Assembly (NCBI RefSeq): GCF_013372285.1
Contig: NZ_CP054301.1
Location: 978,001 to 1,042,000, forward strand
Direction of reading: 5' to 3'
From: Marinomonas primoryensis
GTDB lineage: Bacteria > Pseudomonadota > Gammaproteobacteria > Pseudomonadales > Marinomonadaceae
Length of the DNA stretch: 64,000 nucleotides
Shown here: positions 1 through 8,287 of the stretch, one piece after another
How the letters are laid out: every line of letters begins with the position of its first letter
How positions within the stretch are numbered: the stretch's first letter is position 1
Notes under the pieces: model-generated
Database searches by the model: none
The model's input: the letters and a program-made list of their open reading frames with translations, nothing else
What the model was told of the DNA's origin: nothing
Made by a program: the position numbers and the translations under genes

Positions 1-479
1 AACAAGACGGCGATGTGTGGCATTACTATCAGACAGACGATGACTTATTGGCGCAATTGGATGGTTTTCATGTGCCATTATTAAGCGCAGGCCAGATGAG
101 TGAAACCTTACTAACACGAATTCTACAACTGCCGAGTGTGGAACGAATTGTCTGGCGAACGGCCGTCGAGCCCAAATTTTCATTGCCAGATAACATTGAT
201 TGGATAAAAGCCATCGGGCCTTTTGCGCTAGCAGACGAACGTCAGTTATTAAGTGAGCAAGGCATTGATGTGATCGTCAGTAAAAACAGCGGTGGCTCCG
301 CAACCTACTCAAAACTGGACGCGGCACGTGAATTATTGATTCCTGTAATGCTGCACAACCGACCAAGATTGCCAGCCGCGGATCGAGAATTCAGTGACAC
401 ACAAGATTGCCTACAAGCCTGTTTAGCGATGTGGGGCAATACTCATTCTAAGAATCAACAAAAAGACAGCCAACAGTGA
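1..479 (+). CDS. cobK: Precorrin-6A reductase, 3' part (cut by window edge)
   Basis: C-terminal part of the NADPH-dependent reductase that makes precorrin-6B from precorrin-6A in cobalamin ring synthesis. The reading frame is open from the first bases, so the N-terminus lies outside the window. The tail carries the family signature SKNSGGSATYSKLDAAREL, typical of the CobK/CbiJ C-terminal half, followed by a short polar tail rich in K and Q. The stop overlaps the GTG start of cobH by 4 bases (GTGA), which suggests translational coupling. The CobK/CbiJ family assignment is firm; which of the two names applies depends on the pathway variant. Confidence 0.9.
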   Translation, partial: QDGDVWHYYQTDDDLLAQLDGFHVPLLSAGQMSETLLTRILQLPSVERIVWRTAVEPKFSLPDNIDWIKAIGPFALADERQLLSEQGIDVIVSKNSGGSATYSKLDAARELLIPVMLHNRPRLPAADREFSDTQDCLQACLAMWGNTHSKNQQKDSQQ

Positions 480-1129
480 CTCCTTCAGACGACTATAAAT
501 ACGAAAACAATCCACAAGCCATCGAGAACGACAGTTTTAGACAGATCCGTGAACTCACCGATTTGTCGGGTTTAAGCCAAGATCAGCAGCAAGTGGTTAT
601 GCGCGTGGTGCACAGCCTTGGTTTGCCTGATGTGGCCGAACAAGTGCGATTCAGCGCCAATGCAACCCAAGCTGGACGTGACGCATTAGCGAACAATTGC
701 GCCATATTATGCGATGTGGAAATGGTCAAACAAGGCGTGACCAAGCGCATGATCACTCGTGAACCTTTGTGTTTTTTGAACGATTCGCGAACCGCTGAGT
801 TAGCCAAAAGCAAAGGTGAAACGCGCTCTATGGCGGCGCTGAGTTTGTGGCAAGACGATCTTGCGGGCAGCGTGGTGTTAATCGGTAATGCACCAACGGC
901 CTTGTTTCGCTTGTTGGAAATGATCGAAAATGGCGCGCCTAAGCCCGCGTTGATTATCGGCATGCCAGTGGGGTTTGTCGGCGCAGCAGAGTCGAAAGAC
1001 GCCCTTTGGCAAGCGCACGAAAAGCTGGGCATTGAATGCATCACCTTGCTGGGTCGCATGGGCGGCAGCGCGGTGACCTCGGCCAGCTGTAATGCTTTGA
1101 TGCGCTGTAATGTGGACGAGTATTATTGA
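476..1129 (+). CDS. cobH: Precorrin-8X methylmutase
   Basis: 217 residues, the normal length for CobH/CbiC. The enzyme moves the C-11 methyl to C-12, turning precorrin-8X into hydrogenobyrinate (or the cobalt form into cobyrinate). The conserved active-site histidine is in RVVHSLGLPD (about residue 46), and the C-terminal half has the family motif GMPVGFVGAAESK with downstream GRMGGSAVTSA. It starts at GTG, overlapping the cobK stop by 4 bases, so it is co-translated. It is followed by a 185-base gap that holds REP-like palindromes before cobL, so the second half of the operon could be expressed at a different level. Confidence 0.93.
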   Translation: MTPSDDYKYENNPQAIENDSFRQIRELTDLSGLSQDQQQVVMRVVHSLGLPDVAEQVRFSANATQAGRDALANNCAILCDVEMVKQGVTKRMITREPLCFLNDSRTAELAKSKGETRSMAALSLWQDDLAGSVVLIGNAPTALFRLLEMIENGAPKPALIIGMPVGFVGAAESKDALWQAHEKLGIECITLLGRMGGSAVTSASCNALMRCNVDEYY

Positions 1130-1153
1130 TTGGGAACTAAGCTCGTTTTTTTT

Positions 1154-1243
1154 GTTCCTTCCCCTTATCTTCAAGGGGAAAGTTAGGATGGGGTTGTTAG
1201 CTTTTGACCCCCTCCCAGCCTCCCCCTTGACAGGGGGAGGAGC
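1154..1243. repeat. Inverted pair of REP-like palindromic elements
   Basis: Two copies of one degenerate element face each other in the cobH-cobL gap. Read on the minus strand, bases 1195-1154 run AACCCCATCCTAAC, then TTTCCCCTTGA, a short spacer and AGGGGAAGGAAC. On the plus strand 1206-1243 run GACCCCCTCCCAGC, then CTCCCCCTTGA, CAG and GGGGGAGGAGC. Both have the plan ACCCC-n-TCC-n-A-r-C followed by a C-rich/G-rich hairpin. This head-to-head arrangement is what bacterial interspersed mosaic (REP) elements look like. No second example was noticed elsewhere in the window. Confidence 0.7.
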
Positions 1244-1314
1244 AGACTGCGATGTTCTAATGAAGCACAGATACCTCGTTCCTTGGTGCGGGGACATTGA
1301 ATGGAAGTAGGTTA

Positions 1315-2658
1315 ATGACAGAAACACAAATGCCAATCCATGTAATTGGCCTTGGTGTGAACGAACACGCAAACCTTGATGCGTCTGCGCAAGCGGCATT
1401 GGCAAGCTTATCTGAGCAAGACATCGTGCTAGGTTCGCCTCGTCAACATGACACCATTGCGGCGTATTCCCACAAGGCTCAGCGTTGTGATTTGCCCAAG
1501 CTCAAGCAGCTAGAAGGCGACTTTGCGACGTGGCAAACCCAAGGCGCAACACAGGTTGTGGTGTTGGCGTCGGGTGATCCTTTGTATTACGGTATTGGCG
1601 CTTGGTTAATGCGTACTTTTTCACCCGAAAACCTGATGTTTTATCCGAATGTTTCCAGCATTCAAGCGGCGTGTCATCGTTTAGGGTTGTCCTTACAAGA
1701 CGTTAATGTGGTCAGCCTTCATGGTCGTCCATTGTCGAGTTTGCGCCGTCATTTGCAGTCGAACAGCACTTTAGTGTTATTGACCGATCAATACAGTCAA
1801 CCGAAACACATTGCGGAAGAATGTGTGCAAGCAGGTTTGGATCAAAGTGACATCATCGTTTGCGAAGCCTTGGGTTACGAGCAGGAAAAAGTTCGCTCCT
1901 TTGTTGCCCAGACCTTGGTTAAAACCGAAGTAGAGTGTGATCCGCTCAATGTCGTTGTGGTGAAAACTAGTCAACAAACCTCCTTTTATCCCAGCGCCGT
2001 GGGCATCCCCGACGCGTCCTTTATCACTGACAAAGGCGACGGCAAAGGCATGATTACGAAGCGAGAAGTACGCTTGGCGATTTTGTCTTATATGAATATT
2101 GAACAGGGCGATACCGTGTGGGACATTGGTGCGGGTTGCGGTGGCGTAAGTGTGGAAATGGCGTATTGGCATCCGCGTAGCCAGATTATTGCCATTGAAC
2201 ATCATCCAGAAAGGCTCGCCTGTTTAGCGGCCAACCAAGATCGTTTTGGCGTAGTGCAGAATCTATCCATTGTTGCGGGTCGAGCGCCCGACGTGCTGGT
2301 GGATTTGCTTTCTCAACATAATGAGCAGAATACAACCCCCAACAAAGTATTCATTGGCGGCAGCGATGGCGAATTAAGCGCCTTAATGGCGCAAGTGTGG
2401 GATCTATTGCCCGATGGCGGCAGTTTGATGGTCAGCGCGGTGACGGAAGACACCAAATTTCAAGTGATGCAATTCGCTCAAGCGCGAGAAAGCGCACAAG
2501 ACGCAGACGAGCAAAGCCTGCAAGTGTCTATTGCCAAAGGCGAACGCTTAGCGGGGCAGCGGTTATTTCGCCCCAATTTACCGGTAACGCTTCACCATTT
2601 TAAAAAGCATTTTGCAGAACATATGATCAAGACAATCTATAAGGAAAGCGCACAATGA
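1315..2658 (+). CDS. cobL: Precorrin-6Y C5,15-methyltransferase (decarboxylating), CbiE-CbiT fusion
   Basis: About 447 residues. The N-terminal half is a CbiE-type SAM methyltransferase (opening IHVIGLGVNEHA, and VVVLASGDPLYYGIGAWL around residue 80). The C-terminal half is a CbiT-type Rossmann methyltransferase with the SAM loop WDIGAGCGGVSVEM. The fusion performs C-5 and C-15 methylation and acetate decarboxylation, giving precorrin-8. I chose ATG 1315, which has GGAAG seven bases upstream; an in-frame TTG at 1297 would add six residues without a better ribosome site. The stop overlaps the cobI start (ATGA). The fused form is characteristic of the CobL branch, whereas cbiE and cbiT are separate in many cobalt-early bacteria. 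Confidence 0.93.
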   Translation: MTETQMPIHVIGLGVNEHANLDASAQAALASLSEQDIVLGSPRQHDTIAAYSHKAQRCDLPKLKQLEGDFATWQTQGATQVVVLASGDPLYYGIGAWLMRTFSPENLMFYPNVSSIQAACHRLGLSLQDVNVVSLHGRPLSSLRRHLQSNSTLVLLTDQYSQPKHIAEECVQAGLDQSDIIVCEALGYEQEKVRSFVAQTLVKTEVECDPLNVVVVKTSQQTSFYPSAVGIPDASFITDKGDGKGMITKREVRLAILSYMNIEQGDTVWDIGAGCGGVSVEMAYWHPRSQIIAIEHHPERLACLAANQDRFGVVQNLSIVAGRAPDVLVDLLSQHNEQNTTPNKVFIGGSDGELSALMAQVWDLLPDGGSLMVSAVTEDTKFQVMQFAQARESAQDADEQSLQVSIAKGERLAGQRLFRPNLPVTLHHFKKHFAEHMIKTIYKESAQ

Positions 2659-3395
2659 GTGCCTCTGCTACAGTACAAAAAACAGGCCGATTCATTGGTG
2701 TGGGGGTCGGCCCTGGTGATCCAGAACTGATTACACTCAAGGCATTGCGTTTGATCCAGCGCGCAAGTGTGGTGAGTTACCTAGCCAACGACGAAGGCGG
2801 CTCCCAAGCGAAAACCATCGCCAGTGAAGCCTTTGCTGGCGTGACGCACGTGCAAAACGAAATTGCCATTGTGATGCCCATGTCGACGGATCGCTCTTTG
2901 GCGAATGAAGCCTACGACAATGGCGCAAACGCCATCGCCGCCGAATTGGCACAAGGCAAAGACGTGGTTTTTTTGTGCGAAGGTGATCCGTTATTTTTTG
3001 GCTCATTCGCGTATTTATTAGAACGCTTAGAAGGCGATTTTCAATGCCAAGTGGTGCCGGGCGTTTCGTCTATTAATGCCGCGTCTTCGGCGTTAAATCA
3101 TCCGCTCACGGTGCTAAAAGAATCTTTCGCCGTGGTCAGCGGTCGCCATTCCGCTTTGCAGATTGATACCGCCTTGGAACAACACGACAGTGTGGTGATC
3201 ATGAAAGCAGGGCGTGCTCGCCCTCGTATTCTCATGGCGCTGCGCAAAACCAACCGTATGCAAGACGCCAAATACCTAGAGTACATTGGTCGTGAAAACG
3301 AACGCATCGTACGAGATGTGTCGACCTTGGAAGACAAAGCTGGCCCGTACTTTTCCTTGTTTGTGGTGACAAAAAGCGAGCGAGGCACACGGTGA
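2655..3395 (+). CDS. cobI: Precorrin-2 C20-methyltransferase
   Basis: 246 residues, the usual length of CobI/CbiL. It adds the C-20 methyl to precorrin-2 using SAM. The N-terminal tetrapyrrole methylase loop is GVGVGPGDPELITLKALRLI, the second family motif is VVFLCEGDPLFFGSF (about residue 105), and the third VVPGVSSINAASSALNHPL. Start and stop overlap cobL and cbiG respectively by 4 bases, so translation is probably coupled through cobL-cobI-cbiG. Nothing in the protein itself tells whether the substrate carries cobalt. Confidence 0.93.
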   Translation: MSASATVQKTGRFIGVGVGPGDPELITLKALRLIQRASVVSYLANDEGGSQAKTIASEAFAGVTHVQNEIAIVMPMSTDRSLANEAYDNGANAIAAELAQGKDVVFLCEGDPLFFGSFAYLLERLEGDFQCQVVPGVSSINAASSALNHPLTVLKESFAVVSGRHSALQIDTALEQHDSVVIMKAGRARPRILMALRKTNRMQDAKYLEYIGRENERIVRDVSTLEDKAGPYFSLFVVTKSERGTR

Positions 3396-4165
3396 TACGC
3401 ATTGTCGCGCTAACCCCCGCAGGGAAACAACTTGCTGAACGCTTACAAGCTGAATGGCCTAAGGCGAATAACCTTGAGGTGAGAGTTGATTACAAACCAA
3501 AACCTTTTGCTGAGTCGGTACAAACCGCCTTTAAAAATGGTGATTGGTTGGTGTTTATTTGTGCGACAGGCATCGTCATGCGAACTCTCGCACCGGTGAT
3601 TCAAGACAAGTATCGAGACCCGCCAGTCTTGGTTTTGGACGAAGAAGGTAAATTTGTCATCCCGCTGTTATCGGGACATGAAGGCGGCGCCAACGAGTGG
3701 GGTGCGCAAGTGGCAAAATCCCTTGGCGCACAACTTGTGATGACCACAGCGAAACCTTACCTGAATCCTATTTACACCTTGGGAATGGGCTGCGAACGAC
3801 ATTGCCCACTGGAATTCCTAGAAAGCCTCATGCTCGACGCCCTTGCGCAAAAAGGCTTAACGCCAAATGACATTCATTCCTTAAACAGTATCGACATCAA
3901 AGCGGATGAAAGCAACCTCATTGCCCTCGCCGCAAAATACCACTGGGACTTCAACACCTACAGCGCCCAACAACTCGCCCCGATGGAATCACTACTTAGC
4001 ACTAAATCTGACTACATATTCAACACCGTCGGAGTCTACGGCGTCGCCGAATCCGCAGCGCTTTTGGCTGCGGGAAATGTTACTGGTACTGAACCAGAAC
4101 TCGTATTGAATAAAATCAAAAACGCCAAAGCGACCTGTGCGGTGGCGAGAGGGTTTGGGTTGTAG
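3392..4165 (+). CDS. cbiG: CbiG/CobE-type cobalt-precorrin-5A hydrolase, short form
   Basis: 257 residues, GTG start overlapping cobI. Residues about 1-130 match the CbiG N-terminal domain (FICATGIVMRTLAPVIQDK, VIPLLSGHEGGANEWG). Residues about 130-257 match the CbiG C-terminal/CobE domain (YTLGMGCERHCPLEFLE, then ESAALLAAGNVTG and a final TCAVARGFGL). The full Salmonella-type CbiG is about 350 residues and has a middle domain, which seems absent here: the two conserved halves are joined almost directly. CbiG opens the delta-lactone ring and releases acetaldehyde in the cobalt-early route. It is the last recognisable gene of the operon; no clear terminator follows before the convergent mltC. 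Confidence 0.88.
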   Translation: MIRIVALTPAGKQLAERLQAEWPKANNLEVRVDYKPKPFAESVQTAFKNGDWLVFICATGIVMRTLAPVIQDKYRDPPVLVLDEEGKFVIPLLSGHEGGANEWGAQVAKSLGAQLVMTTAKPYLNPIYTLGMGCERHCPLEFLESLMLDALAQKGLTPNDIHSLNSIDIKADESNLIALAAKYHWDFNTYSAQQLAPMESLLSTKSDYIFNTVGVYGVAESAALLAAGNVTGTEPELVLNKIKNAKATCAVARGFGL

Positions 4166-4220
4166 TCATTTTCTTCGCTTACCTACCGCGAACCTAACCT
4201 ACAAGACTAAAAAACCACGC

Positions 4221-5414
4221 TTACTCATAGTTCTTCTTCGCTTTTGTGACTTTTTCTAAGTACATCTGAGATTCAGATCGAGGATGGTCGTATCTGAGTT
4301 TTTTATAAACATTGCTCACGGATGTTTGGTTTAGCTTGTCCATCGCTCTTGTTCTGTTGCTGTCGAATGTTTTCAGTACGTTTCCTGTGCCGCCGTTGTA
4401 GGCGGAGATCATGGAATATTCTTGGCTGGTTTTATTGGTGACTTTGACGAGATAGCGCGTTTGCAAAATATAGAGATAAGCGCTGCCGATATCGATGTTG
4501 CTAGCAGGGGAGAAAAGCACTTCTTTGGTTGGTTGGCCTGATTTTTTCTTCACTAGGTTGTACACGTCTTTGCCGGCAGTGGAAGGCACAACTTGCATCA
4601 AACCATAAGCGTTTGCTGGGCTGACGGCGTAAGGGTTAAAAGAACTTTCAGTTTCGATGATGCCATAAATAAGGGCGGGTTCTAGGTTGTAGCGTTTAGC
4701 GGCGGCGATCACATAGTCGCTGTATTTTTCTTGGCGAAGGTGTTCGTGCTGTGCAACAAGATTGAATTCAACGGCGTAAACCGTTTTGCCGTTTGATTTG
4801 GATTTTTTAAGTTTGTTGGTCACAAGGTAATTTGAGTAACGTTCTGCTCGCCAGCGATATTGCACAAGCTTGCCATCGTGATCCATGACTTGAGGGTACA
4901 AAAACGGCACGCCTTCGGTATTTGGTGCGGAGCTGGAAAAAATATCGGTTTTGGTTGGATCGGCCGTAGTGAGTAGTGTGGTTGCGACGGCTTGTTTTAA
5001 GGTATCAAGCGGTGAGTTTGTGGTGAGTGTTTCGACTCGCACTGTGCCTTTTTCAAAATCGACGATGGTTCTGGCTTGGTAGTCGTTGGTGTATTTTACG
5101 TACTTTTTCTTATCAGGCAGCTCGCTATTGCCTTTGCCCCATTTCTTATTCACTTTCTGGTCAAGGTCTGCGTACAGGGCTTTAATCGCTTTAATGTCTG
5201 ATCTGATTAAGTCTCTGCTGACTTTTGCTTGCTTCGCGATGGCTTTTACATCGTCAACATCATTAGCGCTTTTTATCTGTTCTGATAGTTTATTCACCGA
5301 CGTAAGTGATGCAAATGAGGTGGATTGGCAGCCACTTAATGTTAGTAACAAAAAACCAAGTGATATAAAGGCAAATTGGCGGAGGGTATTGTTAAACATC
5401 AAATTACTACTCAT
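4221..5414 (-). CDS. mltC: Membrane-bound lytic murein transglycosylase C (lipoprotein)
   Basis: 397 residues. It cleaves peptidoglycan glycan strands to 1,6-anhydro-muropeptides. A signal peptide ends in the lipobox LSGC (Cys29), so the protein is a lipoprotein. Residues about 100-230 match the MltC N-terminal domain (KYVKYTNDYQARTIVDFEKG). Residues about 235-385 form the SLT domain with catalytic Glu256 in ETESSFNPYAVSPANAYG, followed by GLMQVVPSTAGKDVY and the ISAYNGGTGNVL motif. Length is close to E. coli MltC (about 359) with a somewhat longer N-terminal linker. A second in-frame ATG lies five codons in; neither start has a strong ribosome site. It converges on cbiG. Confidence 0.9.
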   Translation of the reverse strand: MSSNLMFNNTLRQFAFISLGFLLLTLSGCQSTSFASLTSVNKLSEQIKSANDVDDVKAIAKQAKVSRDLIRSDIKAIKALYADLDQKVNKKWGKGNSELPDKKKYVKYTNDYQARTIVDFEKGTVRVETLTTNSPLDTLKQAVATTLLTTADPTKTDIFSSSAPNTEGVPFLYPQVMDHDGKLVQYRWRAERYSNYLVTNKLKKSKSNGKTVYAVEFNLVAQHEHLRQEKYSDYVIAAAKRYNLEPALIYGIIETESSFNPYAVSPANAYGLMQVVPSTAGKDVYNLVKKKSGQPTKEVLFSPASNIDIGSAYLYILQTRYLVKVTNKTSQEYSMISAYNGGTGNVLKTFDSNRTRAMDKLNQTSVSNVYKKLRYDHPRSESQMYLEKVTKAKKNYE

Positions 5415-5552
5415 CTTTAAGTGACATTAAAAGGTCGCTGTATTTTCGTTGAAGTGCTCTATTTTAAACGGTAGGAATGTCTGTGTTATAAAAATGCTGT
5501 CTATTCAGTCGCTGGATTGTATCAGAATAGTCATCTATGTAAAAAAGGACCA

Positions 5553-5999
5553 TCACTCTGTGACCTCATTATGATGGTGTTCATGGCGAACATCGTCTGT
5601 ATTAGATTCCAGTGCTTCGAGTATGGTGCAATGCTCGGCACTTTCTGCACCACCGCAACAGGCATCTGATAGGCGCTTTAGTGACGTTTGAAAGCGAATG
5701 AGTTCGGCAATTTTTTTCTCGACGTCATATCGTTTAGTGTCGACTAAGACTTTTACATCAGCGCAGGCGTTGTCTGCTTTGTTTACTTCTATGGAGAGTA
5801 ATTCACGAATGTCGGCCAGTGTGAATCCAACGCCTTTAGCTCGAAGGATAAATTGTAGGGTATCTTTGTCTTTTTCTGTGTAAAGGCGATAGCCAGATTC
5901 TGAGCGACTGGACGGTGTGAGTAGCGCGTTTTTTTCATAAAAGCGTAATGTGTCGCTATTAATATTGCATATTCTTGCCAGTTCACCAATTCGATACAT
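5553..5999 (-). CDS. zntR: Zn(II)-responsive MerR-family regulator ZntR
   Basis: 148 residues. The winged-helix MerR domain (YRIGELARICNINSDTLRFY) spans residues 1-70, followed by a dimer helix and a C-terminal metal loop. Cys79, Cys114, Cys115 and Cys124 fall at the same positions as the zinc ligands of E. coli ZntR. The ligand His119 of E. coli is Glu here, with a histidine at 123 instead, and the tail has a His cluster (RHEHHHNE). The target exporter gene zntA is not in the window. An elongated MerR-type promoter sits directly upstream, suggesting autoregulation. CadR/PbrR relatives are the main alternative. Confidence 0.85.
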   Translation of the reverse strand: MYRIGELARICNINSDTLRFYEKNALLTPSSRSESGYRLYTEKDKDTLQFILRAKGVGFTLADIRELLSIEVNKADNACADVKVLVDTKRYDVEKKIAELIRFQTSLKRLSDACCGGAESAEHCTILEALESNTDDVRHEHHHNEVTE

Positions 6000-6026
6000 T
6001 CTTTATACTCCCTTTACCGTTGTCTT

Positions 6027-6058
6027 ATTATAAACCTTAGAGGTAAGTCACAGGTCAA
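6027..6058 (-). promoter_or_regulatory. MerR-type promoter/operator of zntR
   Basis: On the minus strand TTGACC and TATAAT are separated by 20 bases rather than 17, the stretched spacing typical of MerR-family-controlled promoters. The spacer contains ACCTCTAAGGT, a short dyad (ACCT/AGGT). An outer pair, GACCT near the -35 and AAGGTTTA next to the -10, resembles the ends of CueR/ZntR operators. The -10 lies 28 bases from the zntR start codon. Confidence 0.65.
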
Positions 6059-6171
6059 TGATTTTCTTGGTCTTTTACTTTTCTTTCACCTGAGATCTTT
6101 TACATTACGGGCGTATGTTTTTCTGGTAAGTTTTAGCGCTTTGCGCCATGAATAGTAGAAGGTAGGTTAAG

Positions 6172-6936
6172 GTGGATATACTGCATAGTGTCATTTTGGG
6201 GTTGGTAGAGGGAGCAACAGAGTTTTTACCTATTTCTTCAACAGGTCATATGATTGTGGTCAGTCAATGGTTGGGAATGGAGCAAACAGAAGGTAACAAA
6301 GCGTTTGAGGTGATTATTCAATTGGCCGCTATCTTGGCGGTTGTCGCGAATTATAAAGAGCGTTTTACCTTTAAACATACTCGTCTTTGGTGTCAGGTGT
6401 TTGTTGCTTTTTTACCCGTTGCTGTTGTGGGTTTTTTACTGCGTCATCAAATTAAAGAATTGTTTTCTGTATCTGTAGTGGCAACCATGTTTATTGTGGG
6501 TGGGGTAATATTTTTGATTACTGAAAAAGTGATTAAGGGTAAAAAGGCCAGTGTCGAGCAGCTAGAAAATCTGAGCTTTAAGCAAGCGTTATGGATAGGA
6601 TTGGCTCAGGTATTTGCATTAATCCCTGGAACCAGTCGAGCGGGTTCAACGATTGTCGGCGCTTTGTTTGCTGGCTTAAGTCGTAAGGCTAGTGCAGAGT
6701 TTTCTTTCTTATTGGCGTTGCCCGTCATGATGGCCGCTTCTGGCTACGATTTACTATCAAATTATAAGGCGTTTTCTGGGGAGCAGTTATTGCCTTTGCT
6801 GGTCGGATTTGTCGTCGCATTCGTGAGTGCTTTTGTGGCAATGAAACTGTTTATGGCATTTTTGGACAAATTTACGTTTGTGGCTTTTGGTTGGTATCGC
6901 ATTGTGTTTGGTGGGCTTTTGCTGTTTCTTGCTTAG
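6172..6936 (+). CDS. uppP: Undecaprenyl-diphosphate phosphatase (BacA/UppP)
   Basis: 254 residues with about seven hydrophobic segments. This integral membrane enzyme dephosphorylates undecaprenyl pyrophosphate so that the carrier lipid can be reused for peptidoglycan and O-antigen synthesis; overexpression gives bacitracin resistance. Family motifs are complete: EGATEFLPISSTGHM (residues 13-27) and PGTSRAG (residues 152-158). GTG start at 6172 with GAAGG a few bases upstream. No obvious terminator follows; the next gene begins about 150 bases downstream on the same strand. Confidence 0.95.
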   Translation: MDILHSVILGLVEGATEFLPISSTGHMIVVSQWLGMEQTEGNKAFEVIIQLAAILAVVANYKERFTFKHTRLWCQVFVAFLPVAVVGFLLRHQIKELFSVSVVATMFIVGGVIFLITEKVIKGKKASVEQLENLSFKQALWIGLAQVFALIPGTSRAGSTIVGALFAGLSRKASAEFSFLLALPVMMAASGYDLLSNYKAFSGEQLLPLLVGFVVAFVSAFVAMKLFMAFLDKFTFVAFGWYRIVFGGLLLFLA

Positions 6937-7084
6937 CCTTATCGCATTTACGTTTATGTTGTAGCACCCACGTCCATAACAGTATGACATCGCGTCAAAT
7001 AGTCGTTTACACATAGGAAGGGATGTTTTGTAATGTCCCTTCATGTTTGCCTTTTTATGACGACACTTAGTGGGAATGTTTGTT

Positions 7085-8176
7085 ATGCATCGTTGTTTTT
7101 CTTTCGCTGTGCTGGTCACTTTATTGGCTGGCTGTGTGTCTTCAGATGGCTCGCCAGCGAATCGTTCCTTAGATTCCTTTAACGGTGAGTCTGCTTGTTA
7201 TGATAGAGAGACCGAGCCTTATACTGCGGTCGTGGATACGCATATACATTATCGGCCTTTTGATGGCAGGGCGATTCCTTTTGAGGAGATGAATTCCTAT
7301 TTATCTCAGACCAGTGTTCGCTTTGCCAATGTGTATGGTATTGGGCAAATGCTTCCCGCCTATTCCGCCTGCTCTAATTATCTGAAATGTCCTGGTACGC
7401 CAGTGCTGCCGACAACACGGAATGATTTTGTTAATGCCGCCAATATGATGGAGCATAGACCTGACAACCTCCATCTCACTCTTTCAATGACCTTTACTGA
7501 TTTATCCAATCCTGAACCAACGATCGAGTTGATGAAGCTCTATGAAAAAGAGTACCCAGGTTTGTTTCATTGGATGGGGGAAGTGAATTTGGTCAAACAA
7601 GCTCAATTCAACAATCATCATGTAGCGGCAAGCCCTGAAGATATCACTCAGTGGGCGGGGTTCATGACAGAATTACGAACAAGAGACTATCCCATTACAA
7701 TACATTCAGACTTGGGTAATGATGCGTCACCTACCTTGTATCTGCCTCTCATGGAGCAAGCGTTGGCGTTGTATCCTGATAACAAAGTTGTCTGGGCGCA
7801 CATGGGATTGTCCTATGAATTGACGACAATGAAGGCATCAGAGCACATTGCAGTTTTGTCACGCTTATTGGACCAATATCCTAACTTGATGCTGGATATT
7901 TCATGGCGTATTTTGGACGATTACTATTTTAGTAAGTCAAATAATCAAGCTCAATATGTTGCTTTTATGAACCGTTATTCTAACCGTATTTTACCAGGCT
8001 CTGACTTTGTTGCGTTTCGAAACAATACTTTTAAGACATACCAACAAGAGTTAGAGGTTACTGGTCGTATACACAAATATCTTAGTGATAAAGCCTTTCG
8101 TGATATTGCTTTGGGACAAAATTATTTTACGTTATTGAACCTTGATTATCAGGCGCCAGAGGTGTGTCAAAAGTAG
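7085..8176 (+). CDS. Amidohydrolase-family (TIM barrel) lipoprotein
   Basis: About 363 residues. A short signal peptide ends in LLAGC, so the protein is probably an outer-membrane or periplasmic lipoprotein. The body resembles the amidohydrolase-2 superfamily: the metal-binding start VVDTHIHYRPF, later IHSDLG, WAHMG and LPGSDFVAF, in the order of the H-x-H, H, H and D ligands of such barrels. Substrate unknown. In-frame GTG 7070 and ATG 7076 are alternatives; 7085 leaves GGGA at a normal distance and gives the most compact signal peptide. It stands alone between uppP and the hemolysin-III gene. Confidence 0.75.
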   Translation: MHRCFSFAVLVTLLAGCVSSDGSPANRSLDSFNGESACYDRETEPYTAVVDTHIHYRPFDGRAIPFEEMNSYLSQTSVRFANVYGIGQMLPAYSACSNYLKCPGTPVLPTTRNDFVNAANMMEHRPDNLHLTLSMTFTDLSNPEPTIELMKLYEKEYPGLFHWMGEVNLVKQAQFNNHHVAASPEDITQWAGFMTELRTRDYPITIHSDLGNDASPTLYLPLMEQALALYPDNKVVWAHMGLSYELTTMKASEHIAVLSRLLDQYPNLMLDISWRILDDYYFSKSNNQAQYVAFMNRYSNRILPGSDFVAFRNNTFKTYQQELEVTGRIHKYLSDKAFRDIALGQNYFTLLNLDYQAPEVCQK

Positions 8177-8287
8177 TGTTTTATTTAAAACATGCTTTCA
8201 ATTTTCTTAGTTTATTCGTTGTCTTGCGTTGTTAAATAGCAGGACGTGCTCCATGCTTCTAGTATTCAAACTCGGAGGAAACTGTGT

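Noticed and set aside
878-1405. Long open frame on the minus strand across cobH and the repeat region
   Set aside because: Antisense shadow of cobH and cobL coding sequence; no start signal or family match.
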